Counted from the stretch's first letter, positions 1-9,932 are shown. The stretch is DNA of 64,000 nucleotides from Levilactobacillus fujinensis (GCF_003946335.1 NZ_RHNX01000006.1:51763-115762), one strand, 5' to 3'. Numbers and translations: made by a program. The notes: generated by a model from the sequence alone, not told the origin.

Positions 1-242
1 TTACCGCCCTGTTCAACAGTGGTCCGAATTTCGGCACCCTTAGTATCCAACATGATACCAACGGTCTTACCAGTAATCTTTTCAGCCTTGTGGACATTTT
101 CCAACCGGCCTAAGTGTTCTTCATGGTCACCATGTGAAAAGTTGAACCGGAAGATGTTGGCGCCAGATTCGATCAGCTTAACAATCGTATCAACGTCAGT
201 ACTTGCAGGACCAAGGGTACTTACGATCTTGGTTTTCTTCAT
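1..242 (-). CDS. pyk: Pyruvate kinase, N-terminal part (runs off the window)
   Basis: Only the first 80 codons are present; the gene continues beyond base 1. The translation starts [14 protein letters not shown] and contains [13 protein letters not shown] and [11 protein letters not shown], the N-terminal signature of bacterial pyruvate kinase, which makes pyruvate and ATP from phosphoenolpyruvate and ADP in the cytoplasm. The ATG at 240-242 is preceded by an AAAGGAG ribosome site at about 252-258. It has its own upstream region with a sigma-A-like promoter and a candidate CcpA site. In homofermentative lactobacilli pyk usually follows pfkA; here the gene upstream is a transaldolase homologue, separated by a terminator, so pyk is probably transcribed alone. 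Confidence 0.95.
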   Translation of the reverse strand, partial: MKKTKIVSTLGPASTDVDTIVKLIESGANIFRFNFSHGDHEEHLGRLENVHKAEKITGKTVGIMLDTKGAEIRTTVEQGG

Positions 243-339
243 TAGAAAAATCTCTCCTTTAGAATTGGCACGAACTGTTCATCAATTTAACTAAAAATTG
301 ACAAGCGAAAAGTTTCGGCACAAATTTGATTCCAGAATT

Positions 340-368
340 ATTCTATCACTTTTAAAAATTTATGTCTG
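340..368 (-). promoter_or_regulatory. Candidate pyk promoter
   Basis: Read on the minus strand, a -35-like CAGACA (363-368) and a -10 TAGAAT (340-345) are separated by 17 bases. Transcription would start near 333 and give a leader of about 90 nt before the pyk ATG. The match is moderate and rests on sequence only. Confidence 0.5.
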
Positions 369-411
369 CTATGTTTCCCTCTTTTTCGTTACTTTGTGGA
401 CAAATTATCAA

Positions 412-425
412 AGTAAGCGTTTTCT
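412..425 (-). promoter_or_regulatory. Candidate cre (CcpA) site upstream of pyk
   Basis: AGTAAGCGTTTTCT differs from the catabolite-responsive consensus TGWAARCGNWWNCW only at its first base. Its centre lies about 85 bases upstream of the inferred pyk start, a position typical of CcpA activation rather than roadblock repression. Activation of pyk by CcpA is known in lactic acid bacteria; for this site it is inference. Confidence 0.45.
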
Positions 426-454
426 TACACGCACGGGGGCTCGTGGGAAGTCAA

Positions 455-482
455 AACCTACTAGTTTGATAACTAGCAGGTT
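455..482 (-). terminator. Terminator after the transaldolase-like gene
   Basis: Two 12-nt arms (455-466 and 471-482) pair with a single wobble position and are followed on the minus strand by TTTT. It lies 20 bases past the stop of the 503-1231 gene and separates it from pyk. Confidence 0.75.
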
Positions 483-502
483 ATGTTTAGAATAAAAATA
501 TT

Positions 503-1231
503 CTACTTGGTTGCAACCGGATCGACTGGAATTGTAAATCCTAGTTCGGCAATATCATGATCAAACGTCTTGACCGTATCCACCGATACTTGAAGCGCTG
601 GCGTATCGAATTTGCTTAATTTTCCTAGGATCTTCGGCGGCACGGTAATAATATCACAACCCGTTTGGTCGGCTTGAACGATGTTGAAGACCTCCCGAGT
701 GCTGGCCCAGAGTAATTCAACGTTGGGCTTAGTGTGACACAGAGTCGCTGCCTGCGTCATCACAGGTAATGGATTGACCCCGGTATCCGCAATGCGGCCC
801 GCAAAGACTGACACGATGCCCCCTACTTTAGGATTTAAAGCGTCTACGGCGAGCTTGACCTGCGTCAGCGTCGTGATGGCCGTCACGTTGACCCTGACCC
901 CGGCCATTGAGAGCTGATGGATCACTTCTGCATTGTCTTCACCGTTGGCCCGAATAACGGGAACCTTAACGGCAACGTTAGGACCCAAGGCTGCTAAAAC
1001 CTTTGCTTCGGCTAGCATTCGGGCGGGCGTATTGCCAAAGACCTCAAAACTGATCGACCGGTCAGGGAACGTAGCAACAGCCTCCTTAGCAAAGGCTAAG
1101 TAATCGGTGATCCCGGCCGCCTTCATCAGGCTGGGATTAGTGGTAAACCCTTCGACCAATCCCTTTGCCGCAACATCTTTCATGGCGGATAATTCCGCAC
1201 CATCGGAATAAATCTTCACAGTTAATTGCAT
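503..1231 (-). CDS. Transaldolase / fructose-6-phosphate aldolase family protein
   Basis: This 242-residue protein belongs to the short class I aldolase family (TalC/FSA-like). Visible marks are KIYSDGAEL on strand 1, the TTNPSL motif near residue 30, and the Schiff-base lysine in VAVKVPV (K89). The family moves dihydroxyacetone units or cleaves fructose-6-phosphate. The ATG follows a GGAGG site at about 10 nt. It sits between dnaE and pyk, the position of pfkA in homofermentative lactobacilli, so a role in the phosphoketolase-based carbon flow of a heterofermenter is plausible. Whether it acts as transaldolase or as aldolase cannot be decided from sequence alone. Confidence 0.85.
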   Translation of the reverse strand: MQLTVKIYSDGAELSAMKDVAAKGLVEGFTTNPSLMKAAGITDYLAFAKEAVATFPDRSISFEVFGNTPARMLAEAKVLAALGPNVAVKVPVIRANGEDNAEVIHQLSMAGVRVNVTAITTLTQVKLAVDALNPKVGGIVSVFAGRIADTGVNPLPVMTQAATLCHTKPNVELLWASTREVFNIVQADQTGCDIITVPPKILGKLSKFDTPALQVSVDTVKTFDHDIAELGFTIPVDPVATK

Positions 1232-1325
1232 TAAAAAATACCTCCAAAGTCGTTATATTTAAGCATTGGTATAATCATAACAATGCCAGTATAAATAGTC
1301 TAGAAGTATTTTTAATTAAATTGGT

Positions 1326-4300
1326 CTATCCATTTTGGAAAACAATATTGCTGCTCCCCATTAGGTTCTCCAGAGCTGTCAGTAGTTGCGCATCCCCCCG
1401 TAACCACTGAGACTTTGGCAGGACCCGTTTCTGATCGGTCTGGGGTTGATACACGATAACGGGAACGGGGCCGCTGTGGTCCGCCAGAAAATGCGCTAAT
1501 TTAGCCGCAATTTCTCGCTCATCATGCGTTGCATCGACCCGAATAAACCAACGGGCGCCCTGCGGCAATGTCTGTGACGCACTAGCGCTAGGTTGCATCT
1601 GAGTTGCTAGTGTCACGCGATCAACCACGATCTGAAGCCCCCGTTGCTGTTCGACCTTCCCCTGCGCCACGATAACTTGGTCCGTCGCTAGCCACGCGCT
1701 GGCCTGCCGATATTGGTTTGGAAAAATCGTGAGGCTAATTTCGGCCGTCTCATCGCTCCCAGTCACAAACGCCATGGGTTCCCCACGCTTCGTCCGAATT
1801 GTTCGAATCTTGGTCACATAGACAATGACGCTGACACGGGTATCGACAGTGAGGTCACTGACTGGCTGAGCGTGAATCTTCTTGGCAAGTGACCGGTACT
1901 GTTCGACTGGGTGTCCCGATAAATATGCACCTAAAACCGCTTCTTCTTGGGTCAGCTTCGTCATCAAGTCCAAATCTGGTTTGGGGGTGACTTTCGGCGC
2001 CAACGCCGCGAAAAGTTCCACGTTGTCTCCAGACAATTCGACCGTACTCAAAAACTCGGGAAGCGCCGCAATCAACTCCGCTCGATTATAACCAAAGTGG
2101 TCAAACGCACCAGCATAGACCAGTGCATTTAAAAGATCGGCCTTCCGGTACTTAGCGTCGATGCGCTGCAAGAATTGATGCAAATCACGAAACGGTCCGT
2201 TGGCATGGCGGTCGGCCAAGAGTTCCCTAAGGAAGTCACGCCGAACCCCCTTGATCGAGCTTAGACCAAAGATAACCGCGTTGTCGCGCAGATTAAAGTA
2301 AGCACTGGACTGATTAATGTCCGGAGGTAAGACGGCAACGCCATGTCGCTTGGCCTCCGTCAAATACATCTTAGTCTTGACCGGCACATTGATCACCGAG
2401 TTCAGTAGCGCCGCGTAAAAGGGTCCCGGGTAGTGAGCCTTCAAATAAGCCAGCTGAAAAGCCAGCTTACTATAGGCGACCGCGTGAGACCGGTTGAACC
2501 CGTAATTAGCAAATCTGTCCATATAGGCAAAGACCTGTTCAGCCACTGCTGGCGCATAACCTAATTTTTGAGCACCACTTACGAATTGCTTTTGCATGGC
2601 ATCCATCGTCTGCTTCTTTTTCTTACTCATGGCCCGTCGTAACAGATCGGCTTGCCCTAACGTAAAGCCTCCCATGACGGCGGCCACCTGCATGACTTGT
2701 TCCTGATAGACCAGCACGCCATACGTGGGCCCTAAGATTGGTTTCAAAGCCGGTGCCGCGAAATCGACCTGTTCTTGACCGTGTTTTCGCCGAATGAAAG
2801 TGTCAATGTTTTCCATGGGCCCCGGTCGGTATAGGGCATTGACGGCAGCGACCAACTCAAAGCTATCCGGTTGTAGCTGACGCAAGACCCGTTTGATACC
2901 GGTTGATTCAAATTGAAAGACCCCGTTCGTCTCACCCTGTGCAAATAGCTTCAGGGTCGCCGTATCATTGAGGTCGATTCGATTCAAGTCTAAGGCCCGC
3001 CCCGTCTGTTTCTTTACCAATGCCAACGTGTTTGCCAAAATGCTTAAATTCCGGAGTCCCAAAAAATCCATCTTCAGCAGACCGACCGCTTCGACGGTAT
3101 CCTTAGGGTACTGGGTCATCAGCAGGTCTGTTCCCCCTGGTTGTAAGGGCACCAAGTCAAGCAGTGGCCCTTGACTCAAGACGATTCCGGCCGCATGAGT
3201 GGAATAATTCCGTGGTAAACCCTCCAAACGTTGTGCTGTATCAAAGAGTAATTTGTTCTGATCACCGTCGGCCACTAAATTTCGTAATTTTTGTGACTGA
3301 TCATATGCCGCTTGCAATGTGATATGCAATTGACTTGGAATCGCTGCACGCCACTCGCTCATTTCGTACGGGGCCATCCCCAGCACCCGACCTACGTCAC
3401 GTAACGCCGCTTTGGCTGCTAAAGTTCCAAACGTAATGATCTGGGCGACTCGGGCATGTCCATATTTATCGTGAACGTACTGCAAGACTTGCTCGCGTTT
3501 ATCGTCCGGAATATCCAAGTCGATATCGGGCATCTGCGCACGTTCTTCGTTCAAAAACCGTTCAAACAACAAATCATAAGCTAACGGATCCACTTCCGTA
3601 ATCGCCAAAACGTAGGCGACCAGTGAACCGGCGGCCGATCCCCGGCCCGGTCCCGTCTGAATGTGCGCGCGGTGGGCGTAGTTCATGACATCCCAGACGA
3701 TCAAAAAGTAATCGTCAAATCCCATCCGGTGAATAACCCCTAGTTCCCGTTCTAAGCGTTGCCGATACGGCGCATCATCAGTCACCTGATTCTGTTGTAG
3801 CCGCGCTTGTAGGCCACGCTGGCACAGCTCTTTTAAGTAGCTCCGTGAGTCCTGCTGATCAGGCGTTGGAAATTGGGGCAATTGCGGTTGCTGAAATTTC
3901 AAGGTGACCGCCGTGCTAGCTGCAAGTTGCTCGCCGGCAGATACTGCCACCGACAACCCCGCTGCATTGAATAGCTCCGCTTGCTCGGCCGCGGGACGCA
4001 ACCAGTGAGTTCCCAACGTTTGCTGTGCGGCGGCCGTATCGGTTAAGGTCGTCCCGGCTCCAATTGCTCGTAGGACTGTCACGGCAAAGTGATCCTCACG
4101 GTTAAGATAGTCGATCGGTGCCAATGCTACCACCGTCGCCTGAGTTTGATCCGCAACCACTTGAACTTGCTGTTGTGTCTCGGTTGTAAGCTCTGGGCTC
4201 GTGCCAACGAACAGACTATCTGTACCGAGCAACGCCCGCGCTTGAGTCAACGCGCGCCCCGCCGCCGGGACATCCCCGATGGCTAGCATTTGGTGAATCT

Positions 4301-4682
4301 CACTATTTAACGGTGCAATCATCTTTAAATGGCTCAGGTGTGCGGCTTGTTCCTGTAAATTGACAGGGGCGGCGGCCACCTGATAGGCCGTTGATAGTTG
4401 CATGAGCTGCTGGTAACCCGTAAAGTCACTCGCGATAAAGAGCCATTCCTGTTCTTGGGTCGCATCGATCAGCCCCTGAGTCGACAGAGTTAGTCCTAGT
4501 AACGGCTTAATACCAGCTTTTTGACAGGCATTATAAAATGCCACGATGCCATACATGACATTCTTATCCGTAAGGGCCAAGACCTGATATCCTCGTTCCT
4601 TGGCCGTTTGCACGAGGTCATCGATTCGACTATTACTCTGTAGCAAACTATACGTACTCGTGACCTGTAACGGGACAAACAT
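1326..4682 (-). CDS. dnaE: DNA polymerase III alpha subunit, DnaE type
   Basis: The 1118-residue protein has the DnaE layout: an N-terminal PHP domain, the palm with the catalytic PDIDLDIPDD segment, finger and HhH regions, and a C-terminal OB fold. In Firmicutes DnaE works with PolC and extends RNA primers, mainly on the lagging strand. The PHP metal ligands look lost: the usual HLHVHS stretch reads PLQVTS and TDH reads TDK, so proofreading or phosphatase activity there is unlikely. I chose the ATG at 4682, 8 nt after GGAG, over an in-frame GTG three codons upstream that overlaps the ribosome site. The next gene is the transaldolase homologue, 94 bases downstream. Confidence 0.95.
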   Translation of the reverse strand: MFVPLQVTSTYSLLQSNSRIDDLVQTAKERGYQVLALTDKNVMYGIVAFYNACQKAGIKPLLGLTLSTQGLIDATQEQEWLFIASDFTGYQQLMQLSTAYQVAAAPVNLQEQAAHLSHLKMIAPLNSEIHQMLAIGDVPAAGRALTQARALLGTDSLFVGTSPELTTETQQQVQVVADQTQATVVALAPIDYLNREDHFAVTVLRAIGAGTTLTDTAAAQQTLGTHWLRPAAEQAELFNAAGLSVAVSAGEQLAASTAVTLKFQQPQLPQFPTPDQQDSRSYLKELCQRGLQARLQQNQVTDDAPYRQRLERELGVIHRMGFDDYFLIVWDVMNYAHRAHIQTGPGRGSAAGSLVAYVLAITEVDPLAYDLLFERFLNEERAQMPDIDLDIPDDKREQVLQYVHDKYGHARVAQIITFGTLAAKAALRDVGRVLGMAPYEMSEWRAAIPSQLHITLQAAYDQSQKLRNLVADGDQNKLLFDTAQRLEGLPRNYSTHAAGIVLSQGPLLDLVPLQPGGTDLLMTQYPKDTVEAVGLLKMDFLGLRNLSILANTLALVKKQTGRALDLNRIDLNDTATLKLFAQGETNGVFQFESTGIKRVLRQLQPDSFELVAAVNALYRPGPMENIDTFIRRKHGQEQVDFAAPALKPILGPTYGVLVYQEQVMQVAAVMGGFTLGQADLLRRAMSKKKKQTMDAMQKQFVSGAQKLGYAPAVAEQVFAYMDRFANYGFNRSHAVAYSKLAFQLAYLKAHYPGPFYAALLNSVINVPVKTKMYLTEAKRHGVAVLPPDINQSSAYFNLRDNAVIFGLSSIKGVRRDFLRELLADRHANGPFRDLHQFLQRIDAKYRKADLLNALVYAGAFDHFGYNRAELIAALPEFLSTVELSGDNVELFAALAPKVTPKPDLDLMTKLTQEEAVLGAYLSGHPVEQYRSLAKKIHAQPVSDLTVDTRVSVIVYVTKIRTIRTKRGEPMAFVTGSDETAEISLTIFPNQYRQASAWLATDQVIVAQGKVEQQRGLQIVVDRVTLATQMQPSASASQTLPQGARWFIRVDATHDEREIAAKLAHFLADHSGPVPVIVYQPQTDQKRVLPKSQWLRGDAQLLTALENLMGSSNIVFQNG

Positions 4683-4844
4683 GGTCAGCACTCCTTTCTC
4701 TCAGTTAGTTTGTCATTAGTATACCAGAAAATATGCTGTAAGGCTCAGACTACGAACAAGCGTTCTGAAACGACTTAACTTGGCAACTGGCCTCTGCCAA
4801 ACGCATAACAATCAAGCGATTGACGAATCCGCATCTCAAGCCAG

Positions 4845-4884
4845 AAAAAAAGCCCCCAGCCATCACAACCAGGAGCCTCCTCGT
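4845..4884 (-). terminator. Terminator after clpB
   Basis: On the minus strand a G/C-rich imperfect hairpin, with GGAGGCTCC on one side and CTGGGGGC on the other, runs into seven T, just past the clpB stop. Confidence 0.6.
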
Positions 4885-4897
4885 ATACACCCTGACA

Positions 4898-7504
4898 CTA
4901 ATCCTTAACTGCCATCGGAGCATGGGTAAATTGTAACTGGTCATCGGCCACGTCGATCGTAATCAGACTGTTGGCTGGAATCTCGCCCGCAATCAATTGC
5001 TTAGCCAGCGGCGTTTCTACGTGGGTCGTAATGAACCGTTGTAATGGCCGCGCACCGTATGCCGGTAAGTAACCGGACTTCGCGATCCACGCCTGAGCTG
5101 CCGGCGTAATCGTCAGGTCTAACTGCTGTTCGTGTAACCGGACGGCCAAATGGGCCACTAATTTAACCACGATTTGTTGAACGTCATCCAAGGACAGCGG
5201 CGTGAACATGATCGTTTCGTCGATTCGGTTCAAGAACTCTGGCCGAAAATGCGTCTGAAGTAGTTGAGCGACTTGCTTTTGTGCGTCTGCACTGATATGG
5301 CCCTGATCATCCGTTCCCTGCAGTAGGAGTTCCGACCCCAGGTTCGATGTCATGATCAAAATGGTGTTCTTAAAGTCGACCGTTCGTCCCTGACTATCCG
5401 TTAACCGCCCGTCGTCTAGGACTTGTAACAATAGATTAAAAACGTCCGGATGGGCCTTTTCAACTTCATCAAATAATACGATGGTATACGGATTCCGCCG
5501 TACAGCTTCGGTCAGCTGGCCACCTTCTTCGTAGCCCACGTATCCCGGCGCCGCCCCAACTAGCCGTGACACAGATTCTTTTTCCATGTACTCGGACATG
5601 TCGATGCGAACCATGTGGTCTTCACTATCAAAGAGGTTCTCAGCCAACGCCTTGGCCAATTCCGTCTTCCCGACCCCGGTTGGTCCTAAGAACAGAAATG
5701 AACCTAAGGGTTTTGTGGGGTCTTGAAGACCCGCTCGCGAACGGAGTACCGCATCAGCAACCGCCGAGACAGCTTGGTCTTGCCCAATGACACGGTCATG
5801 TAATCGGTCGGCAAGCTTCAATAATTTTTCACGTTCACCCTGAACCAGCTTAGTCACGGGAATACCGGTCATACGACTGACGACCGCCGCAATTTCGTTT
5901 TCGGTGACCGATTCGGAGACCAACCAATTTTGATTCTGATCCTGCTTCTCCAACTCGGCCAATTCACGTTGCAACCGCGGAATTGTACCGTGTTGGAGTT
6001 CAGCCGCCTTATTCAGATCGTAGACAGATTCGGCATTTTCCAAGTCGCGCTTAGCCTTGTCGAGTTCGGTCTTCTTGTCACCAACGCTCTTGATGGCCGA
6101 CTTTTCTTGGTTCCACTGCGCGCTTAACTTGTCGACCTTTTCCTTGATGTCGGCGAGCTCCTTGTTTAACTCCGTCAGCCGCTTTTGCGAGGCTTCGTCG
6201 GTCTCTTGTTTGAGCGCCGTTTGTTCAACCTGCATCCGCATCATCTGCCGCCGGGCCTGATCCAGTTCGGTTGGTGCCGAGTTCATTTCAACTCTGATGG
6301 AAGCCGATGCCTCATCGACAAGGTCAATGGCCTTGTCAGGTAGGAAACGGTCGGTTAAATAGCGATCAGACAATTTTGCCGCCGCAATCAGCGCGTTGTC
6401 ATGAATCTTGACCCCGTGATGGATTTCAAACCGTTCGCGCAACCCCCGTAAAATGGTAACGGTATCCTCGATGCTGGGCTCGTTAACCAGTACCCGTTGG
6501 AACCGCCGCGCTAAGGCCTTGTCTTTTTCCAAGTATTCCCGGTATTCGTCGAGTGTGGTGGCTCCTATCAAGTGGAGCTCGCCTCGAGCCAACATCGGCT
6601 TGAGTAGGTTACCAGCATCCATACTGCCCTCTGCCTTACCAGCGCCGACAATGTTGTGGATTTCATCGATGAACATGATGATCTGCCCGTCGCTCTTGGT
6701 GACTTCCTTCAAGACGGCCTTTAACCGCTCTTCAAATTCACCGCGGTACTTGGCACCGGCAATCAAGGACCCCATGTCCAGTGAGAAAATGGTCTTATCT
6801 TTCAAATTATCCGGAACATCCCCACGTACAATCCGTTGGGCAAGCCCTTCAACAATGGCGGTCTTCCCCACACCGGCTTCTCCAATCAAGACGGGATTGT
6901 TCTTAGTCTTCCGCGACAGAATACGGATTACCGACAAGATCTCGTCATCCCGACCAATAATGGGATCAATTTTCCCACTACGCATGGCCTTGACCAGATC
7001 GATCCCGTACTTTTCCAGCGCCTTGTATTGGTCCTCTTGATTCTTCGAGGTAACGCGCTCACCACCCCGAACCTTGTCAACGGCGTTACGGACCAGTTGT
7101 TCCGTCATTCCCTGACTCTTCAGATAATCCGTCAGATTCTCCCCATTAAGTTGCATAACGGCGATCAGGACCGTGTCCACGGCCATAAACTCGTCGCGAT
7201 AGCCATCCTTAACGGCATCCGCCTTTTGCAGTAGTTCCGTTAAGTTACGGGAAAATTCTTGGCCATACTGAACACCACTACCGGAAACGGTACTGATGGC
7301 ATCCAGTTCCCGGTCAAGTTCGCTATCGAGGTCGGAAATGTTAGCCCCCGCGTCGGCCAAAATCTCTCTGCCCAACTCACCGGGCTGGATTAAGAACTTA
7401 AAGAGATGGGCGACTGTGACGGCTTGGTGCTTTCTGGTCATTGCAATGTGTTGTGCTTCGGTTAAGGCGTCGGTCAACGCCTGGGTCATTTTTTCTGGAT
7501 TCAT
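4898..7504 (-). CDS. clpB: ATP-dependent chaperone ClpB (Hsp100 disaggregase)
   Basis: The 868 residues show the full ClpB plan: an N-domain with two Clp repeats, AAA-1 with Walker A GEAGVGKT (208-215), a long coiled-coil middle domain (about 400-530), and AAA-2 with GPTGVGKT and the [14 protein letters not shown]alker B region. ClpB hexamers thread aggregated proteins through the pore together with DnaK; the protein lacks the tripeptide that lets ClpC or ClpX dock on ClpP. The ATG follows an AAGGGGG site. A consensus CtsR operator and promoter lie about 270-315 bases upstream, so heat-inducible CtsR control is very likely. The leader holds a hairpin and a copy of the 140-bp structured repeat. 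Confidence 0.97.
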   Translation of the reverse strand: MNPEKMTQALTDALTEAQHIAMTRKHQAVTVAHLFKFLIQPGELGREILADAGANISDLDSELDRELDAISTVSGSGVQYGQEFSRNLTELLQKADAVKDGYRDEFMAVDTVLIAVMQLNGENLTDYLKSQGMTEQLVRNAVDKVRGGERVTSKNQEDQYKALEKYGIDLVKAMRSGKIDPIIGRDDEILSVIRILSRKTKNNPVLIGEAGVGKTAIVEGLAQRIVRGDVPDNLKDKTIFSLDMGSLIAGAKYRGEFEERLKAVLKEVTKSDGQIIMFIDEIHNIVGAGKAEGSMDAGNLLKPMLARGELHLIGATTLDEYREYLEKDKALARRFQRVLVNEPSIEDTVTILRGLRERFEIHHGVKIHDNALIAAAKLSDRYLTDRFLPDKAIDLVDEASASIRVEMNSAPTELDQARRQMMRMQVEQTALKQETDEASQKRLTELNKELADIKEKVDKLSAQWNQEKSAIKSVGDKKTELDKAKRDLENAESVYDLNKAAELQHGTIPRLQRELAELEKQDQNQNWLVSESVTENEIAAVVSRMTGIPVTKLVQGEREKLLKLADRLHDRVIGQDQAVSAVADAVLRSRAGLQDPTKPLGSFLFLGPTGVGKTELAKALAENLFDSEDHMVRIDMSEYMEKESVSRLVGAAPGYVGYEEGGQLTEAVRRNPYTIVLFDEVEKAHPDVFNLLLQVLDDGRLTDSQGRTVDFKNTILIMTSNLGSELLLQGTDDQGHISADAQKQVAQLLQTHFRPEFLNRIDETIMFTPLSLDDVQQIVVKLVAHLAVRLHEQQLDLTITPAAQAWIAKSGYLPAYGARPLQRFITTHVETPLAKQLIAGEIPANSLITIDVADDQLQFTHAPMAVKD

Positions 7505-7580
7505 GTTGTGTCCCCCTTAAACTAATTGGTTACTTAGTCTCGTTTTAAAGACAGGCTTTACGTACTGTTACTAGCTCAAG

Positions 7581-7721
7581 TCATATCGCCGAGATTAGAT
7601 TGCTGAAACGTGTGACTAAAGACGGCTGGCTCTGCTTAGACCTGATGATCAAACCATTCAAGCTCCCGGATTATTCGGTCATCACTTTTAATGATCACTA
7701 GCTAATCACCTTTGATCACAC
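7581..7721. repeat. Structured intergenic repeat, family A, copy 1
   Basis: About 140 bases align end to end with 45707-45846, sharing blocks such as TTGCTGAAACGTG, GATTATTCGGT and AGCTAATC. Two nested inverted repeats are kept in both copies: an outer arm GTGTGACTAAAG with CTTTGATCACAC and an inner arm TGATGATC with GGTCATCA. It lies in the inferred 5' leader of clpB. There is no coding capacity. Confidence 0.75.
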
Positions 7722-7726
7722 GCTTC

Positions 7727-7757
7727 AAAAAAAGAGGCAACCCTTAGGTTAACCTCC
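7727..7757 (-). terminator. Hairpin with seven T at the start of the clpB leader
   Basis: On the minus strand GAGGTTAACC pairs with GGGTTGCCTC around a short loop and is followed by TTTTTTT. It can end pepT read-through, but it also lies just downstream of the CtsR-type promoter at 7771-7798, so it would be the first structure in the clpB transcript. Confidence 0.7.
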
Positions 7758-7770
7758 ATTTTTCACTCAT

Positions 7771-7798
7771 ATTCTAACTGATTTTAGGCCAAAGTCAA
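7771..7798 (-). promoter_or_regulatory. clpB promoter
   Basis: On the minus strand, -35 TTGACT (7793-7798), a 16-base spacer and -10 TAGAAT (7771-7776) lie immediately downstream of the CtsR operator. The expected transcript start is near 7764, giving a leader of about 260 nt. Confidence 0.65.
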
Positions 7799-7803
7799 AA
7801 TAA

Positions 7804-7820
7804 TTTGACCTATTTTGACC
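7804..7820 (-). promoter_or_regulatory. CtsR operator
   Basis: The minus strand reads GGTCAAAATAGGTCAAA, a perfect direct heptad repeat with a 3-base spacer as required by the class III heat-shock repressor CtsR. It lies between the pepT stop and the clpB promoter and abuts the -35 element. Confidence 0.9.
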
Positions 7821-7827
7821 AATTAAT

Positions 7828-9069
7828 TTATGCCTGTTGTTCGGCAAGTTGAGCAATCTTAATGACGACATCGGTCGCCTTCTCCATAGTCTGTTCGGAC
7901 ACGTATTCGAACCGGCCATGCATGTTTTCCCCACCGGCAAATAAGTTCGGCGTTGGTAAGCCCATGAAGGAAATTTTGGACCCATCAGTTCCCCCACGAA
8001 CAGGGAAAATCAATGGTTTGATGTCGAGTTCTTCTAGAGCTTGTTTAGCCAAGTCAACGACCGTCATGTCCTTCTCGATGACTTCACGCATGTTGTAATA
8101 CTGGTCCTTGATGGTAACTTGGACCCGTTCAGAACCGTATTGCTTGTTCAATTGGTCAGCGACACCTTGAAACAACTTCTTGCGGTCTTCAAAAATCTGA
8201 CGATCGTGATCCCGAATAATGTAGCTCAGGTGAGCCGAGTCGACCGTGCCGGCCATGCTATACAGGTGGAAGAAACCTTCCCGCCCTTCAGTATTTTCTG
8301 GACGGTCATGTTCCGGCAAAGCGGCGTGGAAGTCCATAGCAACTTGCGATGCGTTGACCATGACTCCCTTGGCTTCTGCGGGGTGAACGTTAGTCCCCGT
8401 CACCTCGACCTGAGCGTCAGCGGCATTAAAGGTTTCGTATTCCAACTGGCCCAGTGGACCACCATCGACCGTGTAGGCAATGTCGGCGCCAAAATCCTTG
8501 ACGTCAAAATGGTCGGCACCAGTTCCAATCTCTTCATCGGGGCCCAGTCCAATTTCGATTTCGCCATGCTTGATTTCTGGATGAGCCAATAAGTATTCGC
8601 TAGCCGCCATGATTTCAGCTACCCCAGACTTGTCATCGGCACCTAATAGCGTGCTACCATCCGTGGTGATCAAGGTATCACCCTTGTAATTTTTTAAATT
8701 AGGGAAAATGGCTGGATCCAGCGTGTACTTACCAGCAGCGTCGAGCTTGATGACGGATTGACCGTCATAGTTTTCAACAAACTTCGGGGTAATATTCTCG
8801 CTGTTAAAATCAGCCGTGTCAAAGTGGGAAATGAATCCGATCTTTTGGACCTGCTTCGTCGTATTAGCCGGCAGAGTCGCATAAACGTAACTTGACTGCG
8901 CGTTGATGTGGACATTATCCAGACCAATGGCCTTCAAGTCCTCGACCAAGCCCGCAGCGAATTTCGTCAACCGTTCGTTAGATGGAACGGTCGTTGAATT
9001 TGGTGTCGAACGGGTATTGACCTTCACGTATTTTAAAAACCGGGGAATCAAATTTTCATACTTTGCCAA
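7828..9069 (-). CDS. pepT: Peptidase T (tripeptide aminopeptidase)
   Basis: The 413-residue protein is an M20 zinc aminopeptidase that releases the N-terminal residue of tripeptides in the cytoplasm, part of the peptide-use pathway of lactic acid bacteria. The metal-site motifs are clear: [30 protein letters not shown] and YTVDGG, and length is normal for PepT. The start is TTG at 9067-9069, about 10 nt after GAGGAG; no early ATG is available in this frame. It appears monocistronic, with its own AT-rich upstream region and the hairpin at 7727-7757 downstream. Confidence 0.95.
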   Translation of the reverse strand: MAKYENLIPRFLKYVKVNTRSTPNSTTVPSNERLTKFAAGLVEDLKAIGLDNVHINAQSSYVYATLPANTTKQVQKIGFISHFDTADFNSENITPKFVENYDGQSVIKLDAAGKYTLDPAIFPNLKNYKGDTLITTDGSTLLGADDKSGVAEIMAASEYLLAHPEIKHGEIEIGLGPDEEIGTGADHFDVKDFGADIAYTVDGGPLGQLEYETFNAADAQVEVTGTNVHPAEAKGVMVNASQVAMDFHAALPEHDRPENTEGREGFFHLYSMAGTVDSAHLSYIIRDHDRQIFEDRKKLFQGVADQLNKQYGSERVQVTIKDQYYNMREVIEKDMTVVDLAKQALEELDIKPLIFPVRGGTDGSKISFMGLPTPNLFAGGENMHGRFEYVSEQTMEKATDVVIKIAQLAEQQA

Positions 9070-9125
9070 AACAAATCACTCCTCAATTAAATTAACTTAC
9101 AAATTTAGTGTACGCGTTTTCGCGA

Positions 9126-9932
9126 TTAAAGAAAAGTAAACGGGTCAGTATTCAACGTGGAAGCCACCACGGTAATTGACCAGTCATTTTCCTGTGCCCA
9201 CTGCCGGAAAAGTTGCGTTAAGTGGGGCTTGCAGATGCTCTCAATGTGGTGACCGGGATCAATCACGCTGAGACCAGCCGCAATCATGTCGTGACCGGGA
9301 TGATAGGAAATATCACCCGTCACGTAAACATCGGCCCCCTTAGACAAGGCCGTTTGGTAAAATGATCCACCGGAGCCCCCCAGGACGGCAACACGCTTGA
9401 CTACGGCATCCGGCGTATGACTGATCAATCGTAGACCCTTAACATTGAAGATGGTCTTACACCGTTGGGCAAATGTCATAACGGTCGTCGCCTGTGCCAG
9501 CGTGCCGATTCGGCCCATCGTGATTTCCGGTGTTGCTGTCGTCCCATTACTGGGAACTAAACCAATCACATCATGTAAGTCCAGTGCAGCGGCCAACCAG
9601 TCATTCATGCCACCAGGCGCGCTGTCTAGATTCGTATGCGCCCCATAAACGGTGATGCCATGCCGCAAAAGCGTGGCGTACATTTGATTCTGGGGAACCG
9701 CCAAGTCAAGGTTCTTCGCCGGGTGAAACATCATTGGGTGATGGGCGAAAATAAAATCTGCGCCGACTGCAATGGCTTCTGCAACCACCTCTGGTCGAAC
9801 ATCCAACGTGACCAAGACCTTGTGGACCTCAGCGTCCAAACTGCCCAGCTGCAGTCCTACTGGATCGCCAGGTTCTGCCCAAGTCTTTGGGGCAAAATAT
9901 TCAAATCGATCAACTAACTCACGCACCAACAC
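9126..9932 (-). CDS. Nif3-like dinuclear metal-center hexameric protein
   Basis: The 268-residue protein carries the Nif3/DUF34 motifs: FAHHPMMFHP near residue 65, GAHTNLDSA, and a C-terminal DPGHHIESICKPHL. The family forms rings with a two-metal site; a GTP cyclohydrolase I-like role is proposed but its function is unsettled. The start is GTG at 9930-9932, 9 nt after GGAGG, overlapping the end of trmK by 14 bases. A longer in-frame extension upstream is only trmK read in another frame. The trmK-nif3 pair is a conserved Firmicute operon and the overlap suggests translational coupling. Confidence 0.9.
   Translation of the reverse strand: MLVRELVDRFEYFAPKTWAEPGDPVGLQLGSLDAEVHKVLVTLDVRPEVVAEAIAVGADFIFAHHPMMFHPAKNLDLAVPQNQMYATLLRHGITVYGAHTNLDSAPGGMNDWLAAALDLHDVIGLVPSNGTTATPEITMGRIGTLAQATTVMTFAQRCKTIFNVKGLRLISHTPDAVVKRVAVLGGSGGSFYQTALSKGADVYVTGDISYHPGHDMIAAGLSVIDPGHHIESICKPHLTQLFRQWAQENDWSITVVASTLNTDPFTFL

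Noticed and set aside
19..495. Plus-strand frames at the left end
   Set aside because: The first is antisense to pyk; the second lies over the pyk promoter and has no ribosome site.
6453..7040. 195-codon plus-strand frame
   Set aside because: It is antisense to clpB, whose protein is complete; no ribosome site and composition of a shadow frame.
8041..8592. 183-codon plus-strand frame
   Set aside because: Antisense to the intact pepT gene; shadow frame.
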